Positions 7,809 through 17,933 of a stretch of 64,000 bases of DNA are shown one piece after another. The position numbers and the translations under genes are program-made. The notes below the pieces were generated by a model that worked only from the letters and a program-made list of their open reading frames with translations, made no database searches and had not been told where the DNA came from. Location: the NCBI RefSeq assembly GCF_018736045.1, contig NZ_CP076133.1:248001-312000 (forward strand), read 5' to 3'. Every line of letters starts with the position of its first letter. Positions within the stretch are counted from its first letter, which is position 1. This DNA comes from Flammeovirga yaeyamensis (GTDB lineage Bacteria; Bacteroidota; Bacteroidia; Cytophagales; Flammeovirgaceae).

Positions 7809-10800
7809 TTAGTCTTTTAAAACTTTTCCAGAAACTTGAGCATTTCCGTTATTTAGCTTGATCATGTAGAATCCTTTAGGCATATCAGAAAGATCTACCT
7901 CAACTACATTTCCTGCATCTCTAATCACTTTAGAGAACATTAATTGTCCGATCAAGTTATGAACTTCTACTACTGTAGCTTCTGTACTGAATGTTGCTGG
8001 AAGCTGTACGAATACTTTACCTTTTGTAGGGTTAGGATAAATGTTTCCAACTAGCTCATTCATATCAATAGAAAGTGGAGCACCTACAACAGATACTTTT
8101 AGATTACTTTCTACTGTTAATCCTGATTCGTTCTCAGCAACAATTATTAATTCTGTATCCCCTACACTAGAAGCTAGAACAGTAAGATCTGTGCTATTTA
8201 CCCAAGCTGCAGCATACTGATCGCTATTCTTCACGTAGTAAACCATTTCTTCACCATCTAGTGTTTCGAAATATTCTTCAAGAGAAATGGTTGTCTCAGC
8301 TTGAGGATTTAACTGTAGTTCTTCAAAATCTTTTACAACAATTGGAGCGACTTTTACGTCTTTTACTTCCACAGCAAAATCAATTACTCTTTTGGCTCCT
8401 AAAGTATCTTCAATCTCGAATGATGGGAAGTACTCACCACTCATAGTGTAAGAAGGTACCATAGTTACATATAAAGTATCATTACTCATTTCGAAATCGA
8501 AATCATCTGCATTTTCTGATGATGCTAAGAATAATGAGTCTGCTTCTTTATCAAACATTGGTAGGCTCCAAGTGATGCTATCTCCTTCATTCACTTCCAA
8601 AGCTGTATTTCCAACGAACATTGGAGCAGCATTGTACTTAATAAATGTTGGTACTTTCACTGTCTCTACTAGTGGTTGATTATGACCAATGTATAAGTAA
8701 CCTTCGTAAGATCCAGTCTCGAATCTGTTCATTGCTGTAGTGATTTCTACATCTGCAGAAGCACCACTTTCTAAGGCACCGTTTCTTGGTGAAATATCTA
8801 CCCACTCTTGTCCGTAAGCATCCATTGCTCTTAGCTTAATTGCGTAAGTGTAATAGAAGAATGTGCTCGATGACATCACTTCCCAATTCTTACCACCATC
8901 TAGCGTAACAAAGTATTTACCGATAGTTGAAGGTACATTGTAGTCAACTGGAATACGGAATTCTACATCTTCTGGAGCCATTACTCGAATAACAAATGTT
9001 TCTCCATCTTCGAAGAAAATTGGTTCATCTAAAGTGATGTTTTCCATCTCTCCAGTTAAAGAACTAGGATAGTACATTTGAGTTGCGATAACTTCTTGAG
9101 AAGTCGGTGTATCTCCTTTTAAGATCTCAAAAGTCCATGCCGATTCCGACTGTTTCACAAAGTAATTACTGATATGAGTTAAAGTAAATCCTTGTGTATT
9201 ATTTACTTCAAATTTAGCGGCATAGTGAACATCAAAATCTGTAGATCCTAAATAACTCATTGGCGATTCTGTTGGGAAATCGTATGAAATTGAATCTGTA
9301 AATGCATGCTTTTCAACATGTGTTGTACGCATATTGTTCGATGCTACAGAAGGAGCAAACTCATAAGTATTCAACATTTTGAATGATTCAACAGTATTGT
9401 GATCAATCAATGTTGCTTCTTCTGGGAATTGAGTTTCTGATGTTGCTTTTGTTCGCATTGATTTTTCTACACCCCAACCGTATTTCGCAATACCAAGAGT
9501 TAATGCATAATCCAATACTTGCTCATCACCGTTATTAGAAACTACAAATTCGTGAACCGTTTCTTGTCCTTCATTTACTAAAAGGTCCAATGTATCTACT
9601 CTCATTGAAGTACCTAAATCGTAATCAAGTACAGCAGGTAGTACAGCATTGCCTTTTAATGGAAGTTCCAATTGATCTCCATTATCAAAATCTAGAATTA
9701 AGACATCGCTTACTTCTTCGTTTGTTAGAGCTGCATAAGATACTTCTAAAGTTAAGGCATCGAATGCTCCTAGTAACGTATCAATATCAAAATGGAAGGA
9801 TTCATCATTCATTAGAGAAGCAGTCACATTTACAGGTAAACTACCTTCGTTTTTCACTACAAATGTTTTTGTTTCTTCAAAAGCTGTATCTTCCAAATAA
9901 ACCAATTGAGTGAATTCTAAATCGCTTTCTTCGATAGATAAATCAGCTTCACCAGTAATGGTTAAAGTAACATCCGTCGTGATTCTTGGGTTAGAAGCAT
10001 CGTTATTGTGTACAATCACTTCACCGTTATGTTCACCTACAGGAGTGTTATTTCCTACATACTGTAAATTGACAACTTCAGAAGATTTTGCTGGAACAGT
10101 AATGATTTTAGGTGCTTTAATTCTTAAAGTTTTTCCTAAAAGTTCCTTTCTGAAATCTGCATTTGTTTCCATGTATTGGAAAGCATAATCTCCTTCGATA
10201 TTCTTCATACCGATATTTTGGTAAACAAATACATTTGGTAACGTCTTGTAAGCCATATCGATATCGCCATTTTTATGCAATACAATTTGAATAGATGTTA
10301 TTGTTTCATTACCAAGCGAACCTGCACCTGCAGCTACGTTTTTCTCAAACTGAATGATTAATCTATCCTCTTTTTCGTACATAAAAATACCACTACCTTC
10401 TAAACTTGAAGGAACCATTTTCATCCAGAATGCCGAGATAATTCCTAAGTCAAGACCATTATAAATGCTACCTGTAGCAATGTTATAAGCTGGATATGGA
10501 GTATAAGTAAAATCGTATGCCTCAGTTTCAGGGTTGAAGCTAATTAAGGCTGCAATCGACATTTGGAAACGATCGTAATACTGACCATAGAATGGGAATT
10601 CGAAATTTTCGAATTCGTAAGCATACACAAACTCAGGATAGAACATTTCGTAAGAAACGTCTTTACCTACTTCAGAAATATCTTCCCAAATAAGTTCGTC
10701 ATACATTTTGTACTCATAGCCAAAGCCATTGTCCGTACCATCGTAATCAAAAAACTCATCACCTGCCTGTGTCATCCATTTCGGAGTACTTAAGCTATAA

Positions 10801-13800
10801 TGTAAATCAAGATCTTCCGATTCGTTATTGATCGTGAATGATGTTGATTCTCCATCCTCTCCGTAAGCAATTGTATTCGATGTAATAAATTCTGTTGTAT
10901 TTACATCCACTGTTGGAGATGGAAGTGCCGATGCAGATAAATTGATTTCGAATGTTTCATCATTCATCGTAAATGGCAATACTCCCATTAATTCACCAAT
11001 TGCAGCAAATTCAGCTTTGATGTTAAGATTTACTTTCCCATTCGGGCTTACTGATGAAGGAATATATCCACTCACTGTAAAACCTGCAGGAAGTTCTCCT
11101 AAAGCAAATGTTCCTTTAACATTACCTTTATTAGAAATTGTAACTGTTTTTGATAAAGTAATACCTTCCTTATATATAACACTACCAAAATCTACATCCG
11201 CATCATACTCAGCGATTACATCACCATGTAGTTCTACTTCGAATTTTACAGCTGTTTTACCACCATCGTGAGTAGCATATAGAGTAACCGATTTCTTATC
11301 TGAATAAGCAATCTCACCTTCAGTATCAACTGATACTTGTAATGTTACTGATTCTCCAATATCAAGTGTTGCTCTCGATGGAGTAATGTCGCTTACAAAA
11401 CTTGTGTAACCATCATTTTCAATAGCATCAAAAACAAATTCTGTTGCTTGATCACCGTTATTTGTTAGTGTGAATTCTGCTGTAGCCGTTTCTCCAATTG
11501 TAACTGCATCATCATCTATCCAGCTAACAGTTGGCTGATCAGATTCCACTTTTGGTCCAATTATATGATTTACTGATAAAGGAATTGTTTCTGCTAAACC
11601 TGTAATTGATAATTCTGATTGAACATCAATAACTTGATCAGAACCCTTCGCACTAACGGTTATTTCTACTTGGGCACCCGGTTTTAATTCAGCAATTTCC
11701 GAAGGAGAAACTTCGAAAAAGTCATCTTCTGTTACTGAAAGCTGAATATTTTCTAATTCTGCTTTACCTTCATTTTTAATTATGAATTTAGTGTTCTCCG
11801 ATTGATTTTCGAATAACGTTCCGAATGCTAATTCTTCAACATCACAAGTAAGTTCAGCAGTATTACCTGTTACAGTTACATAAATATTTTTTGCTAAAGG
11901 ATATTGCATTGGGTTCTCATGTTGCCCCAAAATTTGAAGCTTATATGTACCGTTTTTCCAATCTCCTTTCTTAAGAGTAACATCTGTTGAAGCTATTTCA
12001 CCATTTTCGATATCAGCATATCTATCACTGAATGAGACTAAGTCATTTTTCTTTTGGATCTCATAAGCTCTAATCTTAAACAAAGAGCCATGTGCAGCAG
12101 CATAATCTGTATAATAACCATGTGTCCCTTTTCTTGCATATGATATTCCTCTATCACTATATGATGCTTCATCTGCCCCTAATGGATAGAAAATACCTTG
12201 AGGTGCACCAATTGCAATCCAAAAAGTCTCACCTGCCTTTACTGTCTTTGGCCAGAAAGAAGTACTTACCCAGCCACCTCTTTGTTGATCTGATACATAT
12301 AAGCTACTTGTTGCAACAGGTTGACCAAATGGTTGGTCTTCTCCTCCAATATACATTGCCACTGTAAATGGAACACTCAAGTACATCTCGTTGGAAAGAA
12401 CGGCACTTACCATTCCAATTTCCATATCTCTTTCTGCTACGAACTTATTAGCATATTCCATTGCTGCACCAGAGTGACCTACCATAAACGTAGGAACTTC
12501 TTGTTCATCGTGATAGACAGAATCTATTTTTTTTGAATCCGATAAAATTGTAATTACTTCTTCTAGATCTGGAGTAGTTCCTTCATCAGGAATTTCAGAA
12601 AAAGGAATTTTAGCATATTCTTCTGAAGTAGAGAACGGAAGATTAGTATCTACACTTGCTGCTGCTGTTCTACCTACTGGATTTGATTCTACTGTATTAT
12701 GCTCAAAGTCATTAATAGTAAAGACAATTCTACTAGGTACGGAACCATTATTTACAATAGCTATATTAGTTTTTGGAAGTTCAGCTGATGTCACATCGTA
12801 AGTCAAATGTGGTTCTTCATCAGAAACCCAAGATAGTAATGGAGTAGCTTGAGTTGAAATTTCAAATACTTCAGATAAAGGCGATTTATTTCCAAAATTA
12901 TCTACTGCTTTTATGGCTATAGAATAAGTGCTAACCGGAGAAAGATGATCGATTTCATAATTAGCAAATGAGTTGCCTGTAATCGCATGGTAAGAAATCT
13001 TTTCAGCTGCATTTTCAAAAGCTTCATTATCCTCAAAAGTACCTTGAGCTAATAAAATCTCATACTTTTTAATAGTTAAGCCAAAATCATCTTTTACAAA
13101 ACTCCATCCTATTCTTGTAGATGTTGAATAAACATATTGGAAACCCCAATCTGAAACTACAGGAGGTAATGCTCCCTCATCCTTCACTAACGAAGCATAG
13201 GCATCTAAACGACCCTTACCAATTTTACCTACAAAAGTAGGGTTAAGGTGATCTATATTCTTCGAATGGTTAATCAAACGATCTTTTACTTGATCTGCTG
13301 TAATATTGTAAGCATTGTTAGAGGCAATCAATGCTGCTACACCTGCTACGTGAGGTGCCGCCATTGAAGTACCTGAAATCGCCTCGTATCTACCATCAGG
13401 AAAAGTAGAGTAAATGTTCGAACCTGGAGCTGCAATATCAATGGTCTCATTCCAATAAGATGAGATCGCTTTTTTATCGTTGTTATCAGTGTTAGCAACA
13501 CTAACTACTTCTTCCATATTCGATGGATAAGATGTAGCAGGACGAGTATATACATTCGTAATTGCACCATAGTTACCTGCTGCAAAAATGACTACACCAC
13601 CTTGTACAGGACCTGTGTAATTACCTTCTTTGTCTTTACCACCGTTTTCTACGAAGTAACGAATGGTTGCTTTTTGTAATTCCGATTCTCCGCCAGAACC
13701 CCAAGAGTTGTTGGTAATTACCGCACCCATATCGGCTGCATAGATAAATGCTTCTTCGAAACCTCCATAAGTAGGTGCTCCTAAATAATCAGAGAATACT

Positions 13801-14663
13801 TGAAGTGACATCATTCTAACACCATCTTCTGGCTTGGATCCACCAGCTACACCAGATACTCCGATACCGTTATTATTTTCTGCTGCAATTGTACCTGCTA
13901 CGTGTGTACCGTGTTCGTGAGGAATGATTGTCGGCATATTATCCGCATAATTCCAACCATAGTAATCGTCTACATAACCGTTACCATCGTCGTCTATACC
14001 GTTACCGGGGATCTCTCCTGTATTGATCCATAATCTATTTTTTAGATCGGGGTGGTTCACATCGATACCACCGTCAATTACACCAACAACAACATCCGGC
14101 TTACCTGTTTCGATCTCCCAAGCTTTCAATAAATTAATATCTGCTCCTGGAGTACCGTAATCTTGACCGAAGTTATCATAGTGCCATTGGTTTCTGAAAA
14201 AAGGATCGTTTGGTGGGTTCAACGCTTCAGCCAAGATGTTATGTGTACTTCTTGGTTCAGCAAATTCCACCATATCCAATGCTGAATATGCTGCGACTAA
14301 TTCTTGTACTTCGTTTAAAGAATCAGTCTCGATTTCGTACCACTGATGGAAACCATAGGCACGGTGTCTTGCTTCGAATTTACCCGCATCACGGAAAACT
14401 CTATTAATTCTTTTTGCCTGAAACTTATCATTTAACTGATCGAAGTTTCTGAAACCTGTTGAATTTAACGGAAGTTCATTTTCGGTGATCTTAGCGACTT
14501 GTTGTTCTAAGAATTGAACATCACTTGGTTTGATTTTAATACGAATTACCCCTTTGGTAAATTCTTGTTTGTCTTGCGCATAAAGTGAAGTTTGGAAAGT
14601 TAGAAAACACAAAAGTGCCGTCAAACTCCACCAGCGTGTAGTTCGCGTAAAAAGATGTTTCAT
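7809..14663 (-). CDS. Giant subtilisin-like (S8) serine peptidase with T9SS tail
   Basis: 2284 residues. After a signal peptide (1-30) comes a propeptide-like region (about 35-140) and an S8 catalytic domain (about 165-495) with a complete triad: D197 (VIDGG), H251 (HGTHVAGT) and S433 (GTSMAAPHVAG). A calcium-loop-like acidic stretch (IDDDGNGYVDD, about 223-233) sits between Asp and His. The ~1700 residues after it are repeated beta-sandwich modules: a fibronectin-III-like segment near 500-605, several 'choice-of-anchor/ASPM-like' repeats with SNNGD or TNNGD turns, and a cadherin-like pair near 2010-2190. The last ~80 residues (from NIYPNPTKGK) are a type A T9SS sorting domain, so the enzyme is exported and probably anchored at the surface. 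It is a single-gene unit with its own promoter (14699-14726) and terminator. Substrate unknown. Confidence 0.93.
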   Translation of the reverse strand: MKHLFTRTTRWWSLTALLCFLTFQTSLYAQDKQEFTKGVIRIKIKPSDVQFLEQQVAKITENELPLNSTGFRNFDQLNDKFQAKRINRVFRDAGKFEARHRAYGFHQWYEIETDSLNEVQELVAAYSALDMVEFAEPRSTHNILAEALNPPNDPFFRNQWHYDNFGQDYGTPGADINLLKAWEIETGKPDVVVGVIDGGIDVNHPDLKNRLWINTGEIPGNGIDDDGNGYVDDYYGWNYADNMPTIIPHEHGTHVAGTIAAENNNGIGVSGVAGGSKPEDGVRMMSLQVFSDYLGAPTYGGFEEAFIYAADMGAVITNNSWGSGGESELQKATIRYFVENGGKDKEGNYTGPVQGGVVIFAAGNYGAITNVYTRPATSYPSNMEEVVSVANTDNNDKKAISSYWNETIDIAAPGSNIYSTFPDGRYEAISGTSMAAPHVAGVAALIASNNAYNITADQVKDRLINHSKNIDHLNPTFVGKIGKGRLDAYASLVKDEGALPPVVSDWGFQYVYSTSTRIGWSFVKDDFGLTIKKYEILLAQGTFEDNEAFENAAEKISYHAITGNSFANYEIDHLSPVSTYSIAIKAVDNFGNKSPLSEVFEISTQATPLLSWVSDEEPHLTYDVTSAELPKTNIAIVNNGSVPSRIVFTINDFEHNTVESNPVGRTAAASVDTNLPFSTSEEYAKIPFSEIPDEGTTPDLEEVITILSDSKKIDSVYHDEQEVPTFMVGHSGAAMEYANKFVAERDMEIGMVSAVLSNEMYLSVPFTVAMYIGGEDQPFGQPVATSSLYVSDQQRGGWVSTSFWPKTVKAGETFWIAIGAPQGIFYPLGADEASYSDRGISYARKGTHGYYTDYAAAHGSLFKIRAYEIQKKNDLVSFSDRYADIENGEIASTDVTLKKGDWKNGTYKLQILGQHENPMQYPLAKNIYVTVTGNTAELTCDVEELAFGTLFENQSENTKFIIKNEGKAELENIQLSVTEDDFFEVSPSEIAELKPGAQVEITVSAKGSDQVIDVQSELSITGLAETIPLSVNHIIGPKVESDQPTVSWIDDDAVTIGETATAEFTLTNNGDQATEFVFDAIENDGYTSFVSDITPSRATLDIGESVTLQVSVDTEGEIAYSDKKSVTLYATHDGGKTAVKFEVELHGDVIAEYDADVDFGSVIYKEGITLSKTVTISNKGNVKGTFALGELPAGFTVSGYIPSSVSPNGKVNLNIKAEFAAIGELMGVLPFTMNDETFEINLSASALPSPTVDVNTTEFITSNTIAYGEDGESTSFTINNESEDLDLHYSLSTPKWMTQAGDEFFDYDGTDNGFGYEYKMYDELIWEDISEVGKDVSYEMFYPEFVYAYEFENFEFPFYGQYYDRFQMSIAALISFNPETEAYDFTYTPYPAYNIATGSIYNGLDLGIISAFWMKMVPSSLEGSGIFMYEKEDRLIIQFEKNVAAGAGSLGNETITSIQIVLHKNGDIDMAYKTLPNVFVYQNIGMKNIEGDYAFQYMETNADFRKELLGKTLRIKAPKIITVPAKSSEVVNLQYVGNNTPVGEHNGEVIVHNNDASNPRITTDVTLTITGEADLSIEESDLEFTQLVYLEDTAFEETKTFVVKNEGSLPVNVTASLMNDESFHFDIDTLLGAFDALTLEVSYAALTNEEVSDVLILDFDNGDQLELPLKGNAVLPAVLDYDLGTSMRVDTLDLLVNEGQETVHEFVVSNNGDEQVLDYALTLGIAKYGWGVEKSMRTKATSETQFPEEATLIDHNTVESFKMLNTYEFAPSVASNNMRTTHVEKHAFTDSISYDFPTESPMSYLGSTDFDVHYAAKFEVNNTQGFTLTHISNYFVKQSESAWTFEILKGDTPTSQEVIATQMYYPSSLTGEMENITLDEPIFFEDGETFVIRVMAPEDVEFRIPVDYNVPSTIGKYFVTLDGGKNWEVMSSSTFFYYTYAIKLRAMDAYGQEWVDISPRNGALESGASADVEITTAMNRFETGSYEGYLYIGHNQPLVETVKVPTFIKYNAAPMFVGNTALEVNEGDSITWSLPMFDKEADSLFLASSENADDFDFEMSNDTLYVTMVPSYTMSGEYFPSFEIEDTLGAKRVIDFAVEVKDVKVAPIVVKDFEELQLNPQAETTISLEEYFETLDGEEMVYYVKNSDQYAAAWVNSTDLTVLASSVGDTELIIVAENESGLTVESNLKVSVVGAPLSIDMNELVGNIYPNPTKGKVFVQLPATFSTEATVVEVHNLIGQLMFSKVIRDAGNVVEVDLSDMPKGFYMIKLNNGNAQVSGKVLKD

Positions 14664-14698
14664 TTTTAATAATCAAGATGAATTGGTTGCAAAAAAGT

Positions 14699-14726
14699 CA
14701 AATAAAACGTGTTATAATTTTGACAA
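14699..14726 (-). promoter_or_regulatory. Probable promoter of the S8 peptidase
   Basis: On the minus strand TTG (14726-14724), a 17-nt spacer and TTTATTTG (14706-14699) resemble the TTG / TAnnTTTG pattern with one -7 mismatch. It is 36 nt before the ATG. Confidence 0.3.
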
Positions 14727-14859
14727 TAAGTCGCCATTATAAGCTAGTCCTTATATAATAGTAAGCATTATAGAGTCAAGTAGTTTAAGAGATTAGTCTT
14801 AGTTGAGATGAAGAAATGATGTCTGTAATACTAGCACACAATTAGCATTAGAGAATAGT

Positions 14860-15627
14860 TTAAATGTAGTCTGCCTTCTCCCAATATAGCTGAAACAAAT
14901 CGTACATAGATGTTGCAAAATCCTTATCGTCTACTGTAAGTGCCATGTTTAATGATAATCCGTTACCTCCATGTAAAAGAATTAGAACATATTGAAAATC
15001 TACCATAAGCATTTTAAAAGGCAAGGATTCGATCATTTTCACATCTTCTCCTTTTGATTTAAAATAATTAGCCAATCGCTTAATATTGGTTTCATTTTCT
15101 CCTTTCGGAAGTTCATAAATCCCTTTAAATTCTACGCCATTATTAATGGATTCCTCCTCGGATGGATTTACATTTTCAAGCTCTTCGATGTTGACAGTAT
15201 AAGGGGCTTTTGAAAAGCCTACACCTATTTTTTTCGCCATTCGGAATAAGCGGTAATACTCTTCCAGAATTTCTTTTGGATTGGTAATAGTTCGAAAGAC
15301 TGAAGTAGTATTTGACTTAGTTTGTAAAAATTTTTCTTCTAGTTCGTTACTTAATTTTTGTAATGCTTTTTCTTTTTGAATGTATTCGTCTCTTACTCTA
15401 TTGAACGCTGAATTCGGAGAGTTGAGCGCGTAAATTTTAGGACGATCTTTTACTAATCTACAAAAGCCTTTATCAGTAAGCGTATCCATAAATGCATACA
15501 ACTTAGAAGTTGGTATTGATGTAAGCCTTGAAATATCGGTTACCGATAATTCTCCTTTCTCTAATAAGAGCTTATAGATCTTTAATTCTTGTTGAGAGAA
15601 ACCTATGTTGATTAGTAATTCGTCCAT
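14860..15627 (-). CDS. TrmB-family transcriptional regulator
   Basis: 255 residues from the ATG at 15627; a TTG four codons upstream would lie within the operator-like palindrome and is less likely. Residues ~1-70 form a winged helix of the TrmB type (GFSQQELKIYKLLLEKGELSVTDISRLTSIPTSK is the family pattern, here described in part), followed by a coiled linker near 80-105 and a ~150-residue C-terminal sensor domain that lacks an obvious known fold. TrmB proteins, best known in Archaea, control sugar transport and metabolism genes and bind sugar effectors. The gene is divergent from the SDR gene at 15905 and directly preceded by the palindrome TACTAC-N5-GTAGTA, so autoregulation is likely. Effector unknown. 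Confidence 0.78.
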   Translation of the reverse strand: MDELLINIGFSQQELKIYKLLLEKGELSVTDISRLTSIPTSKLYAFMDTLTDKGFCRLVKDRPKIYALNSPNSAFNRVRDEYIQKEKALQKLSNELEEKFLQTKSNTTSVFRTITNPKEILEEYYRLFRMAKKIGVGFSKAPYTVNIEELENVNPSEEESINNGVEFKGIYELPKGENETNIKRLANYFKSKGEDVKMIESLPFKMLMVDFQYVLILLHGGNGLSLNMALTVDDKDFATSMYDLFQLYWEKADYI

Positions 15628-15630
15628 AAC

Positions 15631-15647
15631 TACTACCAAAAGTAGTA
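15631..15647. promoter_or_regulatory. TrmB operator candidate TACTAC-N5-GTAGTA
   Basis: Perfect 6-bp inverted half-sites (15631-15636 and 15642-15647) separated by 5 bp, 3 nt upstream of the TrmB ATG. The geometry equals that of the archaeal TrmB-like site TATCAC-N5-GTGATA. A further CTACTT-like half-site lies beside it on the minus strand. The remainder of the divergent gap up to 15904 is AT-rich, with a TATCTTTC -7-like element at 15874-15881 for the SDR gene. Confidence 0.5.
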
Positions 15648-15904
15648 CTAAGTAGAAAAGTATGCAAATTTTCTTTTGATTAATTTAACAATGCACACAA
15701 TTTTTATCATTGCAAATTCAATCAACCAACACATAAAACACTGTTTTACTGCGCTTTAATAATAATTTATTGAATTGACACATCATTTTTGAAAATTATG
15801 AATGATTCATTTTTTTAAAAGACTACTTTTAAACATTAACTAAAATTTCCACTCATATTAAAAAATAAGGCAGTATCTTTCGGCTTCAATTTTAGTAGAA
15901 CGAT

Positions 15905-17446
15905 ATGACAGAAGAGGACAAACAGCCGTTAAGTGAGCAACAGATTGATGAATGCATCAAAATATTGCAGACACTATCCGCTGATGCAGTACAACTGTAT
16001 GACTTGAGTGAAGAAAAACGTGTTGCCCTAATTAAAGCGGCAGGTCAATTAAGTAGACCTAACCGTGAAGAGTTTGGTAAGCGTAAAAAAGATATAAAGA
16101 AAGCTGCCAAAAGAAAGGAGCAAGAGAGAAACAAACACGCTAGAAAATCTACTGGTATTCGTAGTGCTCGTGAAGCAAGTGTTTTTGTGGCTCCTCGAAT
16201 TTTGGAGAACATGGAAATTCCAGATACTCCTGAATTAACTTCTCCTAGAAACTGCTACGTTTGTAAAACTGAGTACACAAAACTACATCATTTCTACGAT
16301 CAAATGTGTCCAAAGTGTGGTGATTACAACTATGCAAAACGTTTCCAAAGTGCCGACCTTACAGGTCAGGTAGCAGTAGTGACGGGCTCTCGATTAAAAA
16401 TCGGATACCATATCACTTTAATTCTTTTGAGAGCAGGTGCTACAGTAGTGGCTACGACTCGTTTCCCTGTGGATTCGGCAGAACGTTTCTCTAAGGAGCC
16501 TGATTTCAAAGAATGGGGTCATCGCTTAAAGATTCATGGATTGGATTTACGTCATATCCCATCAGTTGAAATCTTCTGTAACTTTATCGAGCAACAATAC
16601 GATCGCTTGGATATTCTGATCAACAATGCCGCTCAAACGGTAAGGAGACCTGCTGGTTTCTACGAGCATTTGATGGCCGGAGAAGAGCAACCGTTCGAAG
16701 CATTATCAGCTTCAGCTCAAAGCGTATTGAAAGATCATATCTACTGTCTAACGGAACTTTCGGAATTATCACAAACAAGTGAAAGTGCTAAAAATGGTCG
16801 TCTTCCTGTAAAATGGAGTACTTCTGAAGCGGGTATCGGCTTAAGAGCATCGGCTCAACTTTCGCAAATTCCTTATAGCTTCGATAACAGTATCGCTACG
16901 AAAGAGGTATTCCCTGTAGGTAAACTAGATGCCGATTTACAACAAGTCGATCTAAGAAAAACCAACTCATGGAGACTTCGTTTAGGGGAGATCGAAACAC
17001 CAGAAATGGTCGAAGTACAATTGGTCAACTCTATCGCTCCTTTCGTCTTGTGTAACCGTCTTTCTAAATTGATGGAAAAGGATTACACTGGTAAGAAACA
17101 CATCATCAACGTGTCGGCGATGGAGGGTAAATTCCACCGTTTCCATAAAGAAGACCGTCACCCTCACACCAATATGGCGAAAGCGGCCTTGAACATGATG
17201 ACGCACACATCTGCAGGTTCTTTGGCTAAAAAAGGTATTTTCATGAATGCTGTGGATACGGGTTGGGTAACTGATGAAGACCCGGTACACTTATCACAGA
17301 AAAAAGAAGAATTACACGATTTCCAACCTCCTTTGGATATCGTCGATGGTGCGGCAAGAGTGCTTGATCCGCTGATCGATGGTATTAATACAGGAAAACA
17401 TTGGTCGGGTAAATTCTTGAAAGATTATATGCCGATTGATTGGTAA
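15905..17446 (+). CDS. SDR-fold protein with N-terminal zinc ribbon, lacking the catalytic Tyr
   Basis: 513 residues, about twice a classical short-chain dehydrogenase. Residues 1-100 are charged and helical. A Cys4 zinc-ribbon-like motif follows (C117-x2-C120 and C135-x2-C138). The Rossmann NAD(P) site is [10 protein letters not shown] (158-167), with NNAAQ at 240-244. A ~100-residue insertion (about 255-360) precedes INVSAMEGK, which holds the usual catalytic Ser404. The YxxxK motif is TNMAK: Lys426 is kept but Tyr is Thr422. The enzyme may use another residue or serve as a binding protein. Cytoplasmic; no signal peptide. It is divergent from the TrmB gene, which may control it. Reaction unknown. 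Confidence 0.75.
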   Translation: MTEEDKQPLSEQQIDECIKILQTLSADAVQLYDLSEEKRVALIKAAGQLSRPNREEFGKRKKDIKKAAKRKEQERNKHARKSTGIRSAREASVFVAPRILENMEIPDTPELTSPRNCYVCKTEYTKLHHFYDQMCPKCGDYNYAKRFQSADLTGQVAVVTGSRLKIGYHITLILLRAGATVVATTRFPVDSAERFSKEPDFKEWGHRLKIHGLDLRHIPSVEIFCNFIEQQYDRLDILINNAAQTVRRPAGFYEHLMAGEEQPFEALSASAQSVLKDHIYCLTELSELSQTSESAKNGRLPVKWSTSEAGIGLRASAQLSQIPYSFDNSIATKEVFPVGKLDADLQQVDLRKTNSWRLRLGEIETPEMVEVQLVNSIAPFVLCNRLSKLMEKDYTGKKHIINVSAMEGKFHRFHKEDRHPHTNMAKAALNMMTHTSAGSLAKKGIFMNAVDTGWVTDEDPVHLSQKKEELHDFQPPLDIVDGAARVLDPLIDGINTGKHWSGKFLKDYMPIDW

Positions 17447-17479
17447 TGCCGATTGATTGGTAATGCCGATTGATTGTTG
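17429..17479. repeat. 17-bp tandem repeat (3 copies) across the SDR stop codon
   Basis: The unit ATGCCGATTGATTGGTA is present at 17429-17445 and 17446-17462 and, with two changes at its end, at 17463-17479. The first copy encodes the C-terminal MPIDW and most of the stop; the other copies are non-coding duplicates. A slippage duplication is the simplest origin. Confidence 0.85.
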
Positions 17480-17484
17480 GATGG

Positions 17485-17525
17485 TCCCCAATCTGAAACT
17501 TGTGTTTTGGGTTGGGGATTTTTTT
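17485..17525 (+). terminator. Terminator of the SDR gene
   Basis: TCCCCAA (17485-17491) pairs with TTGGGGA (17512-17518), followed by seven T residues. Confidence 0.8.
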
Positions 17526-17540
17526 ATGTGCGTACCTTGA

Positions 17541-17660
17541 ATTGATCTAATACCCAGGGTTGAAACCCTGGGCTAGTGATAATTATATCCGCAAAGACTA
17601 AAGTCTTTACGAATTTAGACGTGGAATCCATACGTTCATTTCGTTTTGCACCCAATTAGT
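17541..17660 (+). repeat. REP-like dispersed repeat, copy A
   Basis: The ~120-bp element contains the palindrome CCCAGGGT-TGAA-ACCCTGGG (17553-17572), then TGATAATTATATCCGC, GACTAAAGTC and GTGGAATCCATACGTTC. It is nearly identical to copy B at 19707-19829 in the same orientation. No transposase is linked, so it resembles a short non-autonomous palindromic repeat. The rest of the gap up to the kelch promoter (17661-17823) shows nothing distinct. Confidence 0.8.
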
Positions 17661-17823
17661 GAAATGTTAGCTAATAAAAATTTTGGACAAGTAAAGGCTT
17701 ATTTTGCTAATCAATTTTACACTTGATAATATCAAACAGAGATTATATTTCTCAAAATAAGGTAAACTTTATAATCGGAAATTCTGTCAAGAGCTATTTT
17801 TTTCGTAATTCTAAATTCACATC

Positions 17824-17853
17824 TTTTGGTTTTCTGTAAAAAAAAGTAACTTG
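17824..17853 (+). promoter_or_regulatory. Probable promoter of the kelch lipoprotein
   Basis: TTTTG (17824-17828), an 18-nt spacer and TAACTTG (17847-17853) approximate the TTTG / TAnnTTTG pattern (one T short). It ends 80 nt before the ATG. Confidence 0.35.
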
Positions 17854-17933
17854 CACGCTTTCCAAAAGCTTTCAATAAAAGGACTTTTTTAGCTGGTATT
17901 AAAAACTAATTATTAAAACAAATTTTCAATAAA

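Noticed and set aside
15628-15639. Longer TrmB protein starting at a TTG at 15639
   Set aside because: It would add only four residues and lie within the TACTAC-N5-GTAGTA palindrome; the ATG at 15627 fits the family start.
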